In this document: in pieces, positions 18,205 to 24,590 of the stretch | Position numbering within the stretch: the first letter of the stretch is position 1 | Layout: every line of letters begins with the position of its first letter | Made by a program: the position numbers and the translations under genes | Notes under the pieces: model-generated | Seen by the model: the letters and a program-made list of their open reading frames with translations, nothing else | Databases searched by the model: none | Told to the model about the DNA's origin: nothing | Source of the DNA: an uncultured Lachnospiraceae bacterium | GTDB lineage: Bacteria; Bacillota; Clostridia; Lachnospirales; Lachnospiraceae | Assembly: GCA_947627245.1 (NCBI GenBank) | Contig: CANQVH010000033.1 | Location: 1 to 38,420 of the forward strand | Direction: 5' to 3' | DNA length: 38,420 nucleotides

Positions 18205-18981
18205 TTATTTCTCATATCTTGCATGCAGAGGATGCAGGATCATCTGAAACTGCTCTCCCGCGCTGACCTGTCCCTCATAAATCGCCAGAATCGGCCGCTT
18301 GATGACAGCCGTGCCTTCGGACAGCTCCACCGTCATGCGATCGATCGTCACCCCGCGCAGCCAGCCCTTCCCGGTTCCGATGCTGTGAAAGGGGATCAGA
18401 TAAAATCCGCGCCTTTCCTCCCACTTCTCCCCGAGTAGCCGCCTTGCGGGCGCTGCATCCACAATGCTGACCGGCCTGCCGGTGAGCGGTTCCTCCAGAC
18501 GGTTCCCCGTATCGATCATGCCGCGCAGTGTTTCCGTCCGTTCCTCCCATTGCAGCCGCACGGTCACAAGGCTGTCGCACAGGGATTTTCTCTTTGTCAG
18601 GAAACGCCCCGTGACCCTGATGAGAAAAAGCGCCGACACCGCCCCTGCCGTCAGCGGCAGTCCGAACAGCCCGAGCAGCATTTCCAGAACGCCCCCGAAG
18701 CAAACGCTTGTCAGCAATAAAAAGAACAGTCCTTTCAGGAACTCTTCCCTGCCCTTCCCGGCGAACAAAATGATCCCGGCAAGCAGCATGCCGGAGAAAT
18801 ACCATTCAGGCAACCCGAGGCAGGTCAGCAAAGTCATGGAAGCCGCGTTCGCCATGCTCGCCGCCGCGATCCGCTTCCGGGACAGCTTCTGCCGTCCGAG
18901 AAGCGCAGCCGTCCCGATCAGCAGATAACCCGTGAGAAGATGTTCCAGAAAAAACTGATCTATGTAAAATTCATAATACAC
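18205..18981 (-). CDS. spoIIGA: Sporulation sigma-E factor processing peptidase
   Basis: SpoIIGA is a membrane aspartic protease that activates pro-SigE at the sporulation septum. The protein (258 residues from the proposed start) has an N-terminal half of five hydrophobic segments and a C-terminal protease half containing GMIDTGNRLEEPLTG, with the catalytic Asp in DTGN, and IPFHSIGTGKG. The start is a GTG at 18979-18981 giving (V/M)YYEFYIDQFFLEHL, typical for the family, directly behind AGGGGGTG. An upstream in-frame ATG at 19110 would span the promoter and is rejected. The gene is first in the spoIIGA-sigE operon. Confidence 0.94.
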   Translation of the reverse strand: MYYEFYIDQFFLEHLLTGYLLIGTAALLGRQKLSRKRIAAASMANAASMTLLTCLGLPEWYFSGMLLAGIILFAGKGREEFLKGLFFLLLTSVCFGGVLEMLLGLFGLPLTAGAVSALFLIRVTGRFLTKRKSLCDSLVTVRLQWEERTETLRGMIDTGNRLEEPLTGRPVSIVDAAPARRLLGEKWEERRGFYLIPFHSIGTGKGWLRGVTIDRMTVELSEGTAVIKRPILAIYEGQVSAGEQFQMILHPLHARYEK

Positions 18982-18987
18982 AAAACA

Positions 18988-19029
18988 CCCCCTGCGGATG
19001 CAACTGAGCTCAGTATACTCCGCAGAGGG
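18988..19029 (-). repeat. 11-bp inverted repeat around the spoIIGA -10 and ribosome-binding site
   Basis: The arms CCCCCTGCGGA (18988-18998) and TCCGCAGAGGG (19019-19029), read on the plus strand, pair over 11 positions. Ten are Watson-Crick; the remaining position (19026) is C·A on this strand and a G·U-type wobble on the minus strand. The proximal arm contains the spoIIGA AGGGGG, and the -10 element lies between the arms. Confidence 0.7.
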
Positions 19030-19045
19030 TGTGAAATTTGTCAAA
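19012..19045 (-). promoter_or_regulatory. spoIIG-type promoter with 0A box (Spo0A-activated sigma-A)
   Basis: On the minus strand TTGACA (19039-19044) and TATACT (19012-19017) are separated by 21 bp, too long for unaided sigma-A use. The -35 lies within TTTGTCAAA (19037-19045, plus strand), which fits the 0A-box consensus TTTGTCRAA. Bacillus spoIIG also has a stretched spacer and a 0A box overlapping the -35. A weaker 0A-like site is at 19071-19077. Confidence 0.7.
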
Positions 19046-19118
19046 TACGGGCGGCATTTCTGCCATTTTCGTTGACAGAAAGCGACACGGCTCTCTCCCG
19101 TCGAACCCATATCAGCCT

Positions 19119-19181
19119 AAAAGCAAAAACGTCTCCGGGTGGACACCCCTATAGGTCCTTCCCGGAGACGTTCCTGCTTTT
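19119..19181. repeat. Structured hairpin repeat, copy 1
   Basis: The left arm (19119-19139, containing AACGTCTCCGGG at 19128-19139) pairs with the right arm (19161-19181, CCCGGAGACGTT at 19161-19172). There are about 19 base pairs interrupted by one 2x2 internal loop. The 21-nt loop is 19140-19160 and contains GGACACCCCTATAG. The same loop, with one substitution, recurs at 29644-29664 on the opposite strand. On the minus strand the distal arm is T-rich, so this copy may also terminate aroD. Confidence 0.85.
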
Positions 19182-19225
19182 TCTACTCATAAAATCGACG
19201 GCGAAAGGCGATTGCCGAACCCCGA

Positions 19226-20005
19226 TCAGATCTGCAGCAATGGCAACACTTCCGCGACCAGTGCCGCAGCGAGCTGGCCGGGGGCGGATGCTTTCCCGGC
19301 GGTTGCGAATGTCACGGCAGAACCGGTCAGAGAGCCGCACAGCCGGCTAACCGCGCCTAGCCGCCCCATCGCCATCGTGATGTACGGGCGATCCGCGTAC
19401 CGAAGCTTCATGTCAATCGACGCGCCGAGGAGTGTCATCACGTCCTCCTCCGCGCGCGGCATGACGGCCGCTTTCGTGATATCCGCGCCGAGCTCCTGCA
19501 TCCTTCGCATGATCTTCGTGAGCGTATCCCGCTCCGGCGTCCCGGCAAAATCATGGAAGGATGCCACGACCTTTCCGCCCTGCGCATGGATCTGTTCCGT
19601 CAGGCGACGCAGGCGCTCCTCGCCGCGGTTCAGCTCGACATCCACAAGATCGGCATATCCGCAGGCGATCGCGCGCAGATTCAGCGCTTCATATTCTTCC
19701 ATCGAAATCTGACGCTCACCGCCTTCCTCCTTCGTCCGGAAGGTAAAAAGGATTGGTCGATCGCCCAGACAACTGCGCAGCTTTTCAAGCGCATGCTCTA
19801 CCCACTGCGCGTCGTCCGTCCGCCGCCAGAAATCGGCTCTCCATTCCACCAGATCACAAGGCCCGGCCAGAAGTCCATCCATCTGCCGTTCCAACTCCTC
19901 CGGATCTTCTGCCGTCAGCGGAACGCAGATTTTCGGCGTCCCGTCACCCACAGGCAAGCCGCGCACAGTCAACTGTTCCCGTTCCATCTTTTTCATCACA
20001 TGCAT
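19226..20005 (-). CDS. aroD: Type I 3-dehydroquinate dehydratase
   Basis: AroD dehydrates 3-dehydroquinate to 3-dehydroshikimate in the shikimate pathway. The 259-residue protein is the type I (Schiff-base) class: CDLVEWRADFW, FTFRTKEEGGE, the catalytic His in SFHDFAGTP, the Schiff-base Lys in DITKAAVMP, and the C-terminal GSAVTFATAGKASAPGQL. The start is ATG 20003-20005, 8 nt after GAGGA. It is divergent from the small ORF and aroE, so two pathway steps share one regulatory region. The hairpin repeat lies 45 nt beyond the stop. Confidence 0.96.
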   Translation of the reverse strand: MHVMKKMEREQLTVRGLPVGDGTPKICVPLTAEDPEELERQMDGLLAGPCDLVEWRADFWRRTDDAQWVEHALEKLRSCLGDRPILFTFRTKEEGGERQISMEEYEALNLRAIACGYADLVDVELNRGEERLRRLTEQIHAQGGKVVASFHDFAGTPERDTLTKIMRRMQELGADITKAAVMPRAEEDVMTLLGASIDMKLRYADRPYITMAMGRLGAVSRLCGSLTGSAVTFATAGKASAPGQLAAALVAEVLPLLQI

Positions 20006-20064
20006 ATGTCTTTTCCTCGCTCTCTTTTCTCTCGTTCATACCGGCAGTTTCCATTTTGAGCTTA

Positions 20065-20088
20065 TTTTAGCATATCCGACTGCTAAAA
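20065..20088. promoter_or_regulatory. Perfect 8-bp inverted repeat upstream of aroD (possible operator)
   Basis: TTTTAGCA (20065-20072) and TGCTAAAA (20081-20088) form a perfect inverted repeat with an 8-nt centre. The left arm overlaps a TAAAAT hexamer that could be the aroD -10. An operator is plausible; no regulator can be named. Confidence 0.4.
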
Positions 20089-20128
20089 AAAAGAAGAAAA
20101 AAGAACGTCAAAAGAAGAGGTATTTTTA

Positions 20129-20157
20129 TTGACAGGCATAGCCCGACACGATATGAT
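20129..20157 (+). promoter_or_regulatory. Sigma-A promoter of the 43-residue ORF and aroE
   Basis: TTGACA (20129-20134) and TATGAT (20152-20157) are exactly 17 bp apart. The leader to the ATG at 20248 is about 85 nt. Confidence 0.7.
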
Positions 20158-20247
20158 TATATTAAATATAACAAATGATAAGCCGCCAAAGGATCTCAAT
20201 GGACAAACAGACAAAGTGGCACAAACGCTTAGAACGGAGGAAAGGAT

Positions 20248-20379
20248 ATGGAGGAGGTTATGACAGACAAACAGTTCAAAACTATTTTGGAAATGGTCGA
20301 CATGATCCTAGACGGCTGTAAGGATCTTGAAGATGCCAAAAAGAAAGTGCAGAAACTGATCACAAATTTGAGCATCTGA
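20248..20379 (+). CDS. Small acidic helical protein, 43 residues
   Basis: The frame from ATG 20248 to TGA 20377-20379 encodes 43 residues: MEEVMTDKQFKTILEMVDMI followed by a charged helix containing CKDLEDAKKKVQKL. GGAGG lies 8 nt before the first ATG. A second in-frame ATG (20260) also follows a GGAGG-like run, so the start is slightly uncertain. The protein is amphipathic and could form two helices. A strong promoter, good ribosome-binding site and codon pattern support a real gene. It lies 44 nt upstream of aroE and is probably co-transcribed. I vaguely recall similar short ORFs in Firmicutes, with no known function. Confidence 0.65.
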   Translation: MEEVMTDKQFKTILEMVDMILDGCKDLEDAKKKVQKLITNLSI

Positions 20380-20423
20380 ATCTGAACATTTATACAAAGA
20401 AAGAAAGCGAAAGAGGTACCCAA

Positions 20424-21290
20424 ATGCCACAAGAGATTACCGGCCGCACACGTCTCGGCTGTCTGCTCGGGACGCCGGTCACACACAGCCTGTCCCCGAT
20501 GATGTACAATGAATCATTCCGCCTGCTCGGCATGGATCGCGTCTACCTGTGCTTTGACACAGAGCACGCGGATCTCGGAGGTATCGTGCAGTCGCTGCGC
20601 CAGATGGACGTGTTCGGCTTCAATCTCACGATGCCGGATAAGGAGCGCGTCCTTCCGTTTCTTGATGAGATCGACCCCGCCGCGCAGATGATCGGCGCGG
20701 TCAACACGGTCAAAAACGAGAACGGGATGTTGATCGGCTACAATACGGACGGGATCGGATATATGCGTTCGGTGCGCGAGACCGGCTGTGATCCGGCGAA
20801 CAGTGAGATGACGCTGTTGGGCGCGGGAGGCGCAGCAGCTTCGATCGCGGTACATGCTGCGCTTGACGGCGTTCCCGCCCTGCACATTGTGAACCGCCGC
20901 GGACGTTCTTGGGAAAAGGCGCTGCGCCTTGCAGACACGATCTGCCGCAACACCGCCTGTCATGCCGACGTGACCGACAGCGCCGATGCAAAAGCCGTAC
21001 AGGACTGTATCCGGCGAAGCAGACTGCTCACGAACGCCACCTCCGTCGGCATGGCTCCGAATGAGGACGCGACCCCGATCGCAGACCCCTCATGGCTGCA
21101 TCCGGATCTGCTCGTCTCGGACATCATCTACAACCCGCGCCAGACGCGGCTGCTTCGTGAAGCCGAAGCACAGGGCTGCCGCACCCTGAACGGCATGTAT
21201 ATGCTGCTCTATCAGGGAGCCGCCGCGTTTCGGATCTGGACCGGGCAGGACATGCCGGTCGAGAATGTGCGGCAGAAATATTTCCTGTGA
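20424..21290 (+). CDS. aroE: Shikimate dehydrogenase
   Basis: AroE reduces 3-dehydroshikimate to shikimate with NADPH. The 288-residue protein has the substrate-binding motif GTPVTHSLSPMMYN, FNLTMPDKERV (normally NVTxPxK; the catalytic Lys is kept in MPDK), GAVNTVKNENG and YNTDGIGY. The nucleotide-binding loop is LLGAGGAAASIAVHAAL, followed by NRRGRSWEKA. The C-terminal part includes NATSVGM and NGMYMLLYQGA. The ATG at 20424 follows AAGAGG. It is divergent from aroD, downstream of the 43-residue ORF. Confidence 0.95.
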   Translation: MPQEITGRTRLGCLLGTPVTHSLSPMMYNESFRLLGMDRVYLCFDTEHADLGGIVQSLRQMDVFGFNLTMPDKERVLPFLDEIDPAAQMIGAVNTVKNENGMLIGYNTDGIGYMRSVRETGCDPANSEMTLLGAGGAAASIAVHAALDGVPALHIVNRRGRSWEKALRLADTICRNTACHADVTDSADAKAVQDCIRRSRLLTNATSVGMAPNEDATPIADPSWLHPDLLVSDIIYNPRQTRLLREAEAQGCRTLNGMYMLLYQGAAAFRIWTGQDMPVENVRQKYFL

Positions 21291-21348
21291 TTTTTGCAAA
21301 TTCAAGCTTTTTTATTTTAATTTTCTCAAAAGACAGGAGGTAAAAACT

Positions 21349-22059
21349 ATGAAAAACACAAAAATAAAGAGGATTTGGCTGCTCTTGACGCTGGTCCTGA
21401 CGTTTTCCGCATTACTGGGGCCTGTCGCCCATGCGGATTATGATTGGATTCGCCCCAAAACCATCTCTGCAGTCGGCAAGAAGACTGTAACCATGCAGGT
21501 CGGAGAAGAAAAGGATCTTCGCATCAGAATGAATCCGCTCCATGCGGATGACGATTTTCTTCGCTGGAAGATTGTCTCCGGCAAAAAATATGTGAGATTT
21601 AAAGATTATGACCGCAGCGATGACAGCATTGAAATCGTTGCAAAAAAGGCCGGCACCGCTAAGGTATGTTGTTACATCAACGGAAAGTCCGACAAAAAAG
21701 TAAACTTTACGGTCAAAGTAAAAAAATCTGCCGGGAAGAAAGCAACCATCGCCGCAAGGGGCAGCAAAATCAGATACGAAGAGGTCTACGACGATTTTGA
21801 CCTTGAGGTGAAAAAGCTCGGCACCGTCAGCGGCAAAAATCTAAAGTGGACAATTGCGGACAGAGAGATTGCCGATTTCGATTCACCATACGCGACTAAG
21901 GGCGTTGAGGTAGATTTCGTTGCAAAAAAGGTCGGTACCACCACAATCACCTGCACGAATACCGTGACAAGTGAAAAAATCACTTTCACAGTAAAGATCG
22001 TGAACCGTTATGAGGATTTCGATGACGAGGATGATTTCTGGGAATACTATGACGATTAA
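21349..22059 (+). CDS. Secreted protein with two Ig-like (Big_2-type) domains
   Basis: This 236-residue protein has a basic N terminus, a hydrophobic core and a likely signal-peptidase site after VAHA (about residue 29). Two beta-rich repeats follow. The first (about 38-125) contains VTMQVGEEKDLRIRMNPLHA, then IVAKKAGTAKV. The second (about 130-222) contains LKWTIADREIADFDS and FVAKKVGTTTITC. Both show the pattern of bacterial Ig-like group 2 domains, which occur in surface adhesins. The C terminus is very acidic (RYEDFDDEDDFWEYYDD). There is no sortase motif, so it is probably released or loosely attached. A strong AGGAGG precedes ATG 21349. Base composition looks more AT-rich than the neighbours. 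Function unknown. Confidence 0.85.
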   Translation: MKNTKIKRIWLLLTLVLTFSALLGPVAHADYDWIRPKTISAVGKKTVTMQVGEEKDLRIRMNPLHADDDFLRWKIVSGKKYVRFKDYDRSDDSIEIVAKKAGTAKVCCYINGKSDKKVNFTVKVKKSAGKKATIAARGSKIRYEEVYDDFDLEVKKLGTVSGKNLKWTIADREIADFDSPYATKGVEVDFVAKKVGTTTITCTNTVTSEKITFTVKIVNRYEDFDDEDDFWEYYDD

Positions 22060-22068
22060 GCTATTGTC

Positions 22069-22101
22069 TCAAAAAGGGCGCCGCAGCTTTGCGGCGCCCT
22101 T
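22069..22101. terminator. Terminator between the Ig-like gene and ftsZ
   Basis: A perfect 12-bp stem, AAGGGCGCCGCA (22074-22085) with TGCGGCGCCCTT (22090-22101), encloses a 4-nt loop. On the minus strand it is followed by a run of five T, so it ends the ftsZ transcript well. On the plus strand the T tract is weak. Confidence 0.85.
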
Positions 22102-22114
22102 AATATCATATCTG

Positions 22115-23281
22115 TCAATTTCTCTTGAGGAAATCCGGAATCTGGATATCTCTCTCCTGTACTTTACTCTCCGGAGCGCGAAGCGAACCCGAACCCGCGC
22201 TGACCGTCGGCGTGCGAAGCTGTACGGTCGGAGCCTTGTACGACGGAGTCTGCCCTGCCTCGTTGCGCAGGAAGCTGAAATCCGGCGCGGAGCTTCTTCC
22301 TCTGGATGAGTTCTTCTCCTGTTTCTTGTTCGTGTCCTCAAGCCCGGTCGCGATCACCGTGATGCTCGCCTCGTCCGCGTATGTATCGTCGTACATCGCG
22401 CCGAAGATGATGTTCGCATCCTCGCCGGCCATCTCCTGCACATAGCTCGCCGCGTCGTTCGCGTCGATCAGGGAAATGTCGCCGGAGATATTGATGATTA
22501 CATGGGACGCGCCCGCGATGGAGGTCTCGAGCAGCGGACTGGATACCGCCTGCTTCACTGCTTCGAGCGCCTTGTCGTCGCCCTTAGCCTGTCCGATACC
22601 GATGTGCGCGATGCCCTTGTTCGTCATGACTGTCTGTACATCCGCAAAGTCAAGGTTGATCAGAGCCGGCAGGTTGATCAGATCCGTGATCCCCTGCACC
22701 GCCTGCTGGAGTACCTCGTCCGCCTTCTTCAGAGCCTCCGGCATCGTGGTCCGGCGGTCTACGATCTCGAGCAGCTTGTCGTTCGGGATGACGATCAGTG
22801 TGTCGACGTTCTCCTTGAGCTTTTCGATGCCCATCAGAGCGTTATTCATACGTGTCTTCGCCTCAAAACGAAACGGCTTCGTCACAACGCCTACCGTCAG
22901 GATGCCCATCTCCTTCGCAATACCTGCAACGATCGGGGCCGCGCCCGTGCCAGTGCCGCCTCCCATGCCGCAGGTGACAAACACCATGTCCGCGCCCTGA
23001 ATCGCCTGACGGATCTCCTCTGCGCTCTCTTCGGCTGCCTGCTGACCGACCTCCGGCTTCGCGCCGGCGCCGAGTCCCTTCGTCACCTTTTCGCCGATTT
23101 GGATCGTGGTCGGAGCCTTGCAGCGAAGCAGATCCTGTTTATCCGTATTGATCCCGATAAATTCCACGCCTACGATCGTGTCCTCGACCATTCGGCTGAC
23201 TGCGTTGTTTCCCCCGCCGCCGACGCCGATCACTATAATCTTCGCAGCGGATTCCGTTTCGTTTGACATAATCTCTAACAC
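22115..23281 (-). CDS. ftsZ: Cell division protein FtsZ
   Basis: FtsZ is the tubulin-like GTPase that forms the division ring. The 388-residue protein has [17 protein letters not shown], the tubulin signature [13 protein letters not shown] (the residue before GMGGG is Cys, often Ala) and the T7-loop region [12 protein letters not shown] variable Ser-rich linker follows, and then the C-terminal tail [11 protein letters not shown] that binds FtsA/SepF-type partners. The proposed start is GTG 23279-23281, 7 nt after GGAGG, giving [10 protein letters not shown] as in related FtsZs. The ATG at 23269 is too far from the ribosome-binding site. It is last in the dcw cluster, with its own promoter. 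Confidence 0.97.
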   Translation of the reverse strand: MLEIMSNETESAAKIIVIGVGGGGNNAVSRMVEDTIVGVEFIGINTDKQDLLRCKAPTTIQIGEKVTKGLGAGAKPEVGQQAAEESAEEIRQAIQGADMVFVTCGMGGGTGTGAAPIVAGIAKEMGILTVGVVTKPFRFEAKTRMNNALMGIEKLKENVDTLIVIPNDKLLEIVDRRTTMPEALKKADEVLQQAVQGITDLINLPALINLDFADVQTVMTNKGIAHIGIGQAKGDDKALEAVKQAVSSPLLETSIAGASHVIINISGDISLIDANDAASYVQEMAGEDANIIFGAMYDDTYADEASITVIATGLEDTNKKQEKNSSRGRSSAPDFSFLRNEAGQTPSYKAPTVQLRTPTVSAGSGSLRAPESKVQERDIQIPDFLKRN

Positions 23282-23413
23282 CGTGTTTCCTCCTTTTCGT
23301 ACCGGGCAAATCCCTCTTCCAAACAGCATTCCTCAGGGACGCCCTATTTATACTTCCCCTTAACCGCGGCGGCATATTCGCAGACTTTCCCCACTATCCG
23401 CCGTACTGCTTTT

Positions 23414-23442
23414 ATAATATAGGTTCTTGCAGAATTTATCAA
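23414..23442 (-). promoter_or_regulatory. Promoter of ftsZ
   Basis: On the minus strand TTGATA (23437-23442) and TATTAT (23414-23419) are 17 bp apart in the 208-bp divIB-ftsZ gap. The leader is about 125 nt. Confidence 0.6.
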
Positions 23443-23489
23443 GTCCCATTTTCAAATTATTTGCATCTTTTTGTAAAAAGTTCCGTCCA

Positions 23490-24560
23490 TTACTGCTGAA
23501 TCAATTCCCCTGTCGCGGAATCAAAGACATTCATATATGCATCCACGACGTTTCCGTCTTCGTTGACCGACACGCCCGGCACCGGATTGCCGTACTCGTC
23601 GACGACCGTGCCGTTCTCGACGCGGACGTTGTAGACCAAGGTCCCGGAAGAGTTGAACACCATCGGGTAAACGGTCCCGCTTTCGTTCCCGTCGTCCTGT
23701 CCGTCTCCGCTCCCCTCGCCGTCACCGGCGGCTTGTCCGTCTTCGCCGTCTCCAGAGCCGTCTCCGGAGCCTTCTCCCGCTTCGCCGTCTTCTCCGGCAG
23801 CCCCGTTCTCATCGGTTCCTTCCGGAGCTGCTTCCGAAGGAGTGAACGGAACCTGCTCGTTTCGTCCGGTGAATCCCTCAAGATGAAGCGTTCCGCTCTG
23901 CCCGTCAAGCCGTGGCAGGATTTTCGCAAGGTTCGCGATCTTCTCCTCCAGATATTCGTCCTGTCCGAGCTGGATCTCTATTTTCCCGGAAAAGATCGTG
24001 ATCTCCATGTTTTCGCCGAACCGGATCTCGTCGGCGGTCACCCCCTGATACGCCAGAAGCTGCGTCAGGCTCAGGATCGTCCGAAGCTGGGCGCTGCTCT
24101 GCGCTGGAAGCTTCTGATAAAGCAGGGGATCCTCCATCGCCGCTCCGGTGACGATCGGGACTCCGTCATAGGTCTGGTCTGTGATCTCCAAGACGGTTCC
24201 TTCCTCATCGATATAAACATAACCGCCTTTGTCAAAATACGCCACCGGTTTTTTCTCCGTCACATGCACGTCGAGCTGCGACGGGGATTTCATCTGCACA
24301 TGCAGCGATTCCAGATAAGGCATGCCGGACGGCACCTTTCCGTCCCTGTATTTCCAAAGCATATACGCCGTATTTTTCATAAACACATCATCAATCAGCC
24401 CCGAAGAAATCTCCTCGGAGGAGTGATGCTCATTGCCGTATACCTGTATTTTTCTGACCCGGAATAAAAGGATAAAGATCAGCAAAAGCAGACACACGCC
24501 CGCCGCCGCGACTGCCTTCGCAATTCTCGCCTTTCTTCTCGTTCGTTTGTTCTGTGCCAT
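23490..24560 (-). CDS. divIB: Division protein DivIB/FtsQ with acidic linker and extra C-terminal module
   Basis: DivIB is a bitopic divisome protein that couples FtsL and the septal PBP. The 356-residue protein has a basic cytoplasmic N terminus (KRTRRKARIAK), one membrane segment (about 17-33) and a POTRA domain starting VRKIQVYGNEHHS (about 35-105). The FtsQ/DivIB beta domain runs to about residue 240. Then comes a low-complexity Gly/Asp/Glu linker (about 245-297) and a final ~60-residue module containing VENGTVVDEYGNPVPG and VNEDGNVVDAYMN. That module is not part of standard DivIB and closely resembles the C terminus of the PBP at 31637-33925. Start ATG 24558-24560. It lies 31 nt after murA. 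Confidence 0.9.
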   Translation of the reverse strand: MAQNKRTRRKARIAKAVAAAGVCLLLLIFILLFRVRKIQVYGNEHHSSEEISSGLIDDVFMKNTAYMLWKYRDGKVPSGMPYLESLHVQMKSPSQLDVHVTEKKPVAYFDKGGYVYIDEEGTVLEITDQTYDGVPIVTGAAMEDPLLYQKLPAQSSAQLRTILSLTQLLAYQGVTADEIRFGENMEITIFSGKIEIQLGQDEYLEEKIANLAKILPRLDGQSGTLHLEGFTGRNEQVPFTPSEAAPEGTDENGAAGEDGEAGEGSGDGSGDGEDGQAAGDGEGSGDGQDDGNESGTVYPMVFNSSGTLVYNVRVENGTVVDEYGNPVPGVSVNEDGNVVDAYMNVFDSATGELIQQ

Positions 24561-24590
24561 TTCTTCCCCTGTATCTCCTTCATTCGTTCG

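Noticed and set aside
18982..19110. Longer spoIIGA starting at ATG 19110
   Set aside because: The extra 43 residues would span the promoter, 0A box and inverted repeat; the GTG at 18981 has a strong ribosome-binding site and gives the family-typical N terminus.
20199..20321. Possible leader peptide frame starting MDKQTKWHKRLERR upstream of the 43-residue ORF
   Set aside because: It overlaps the better supported small ORF, has no ribosome-binding site, contains one Trp only and no attenuator hairpin is seen.
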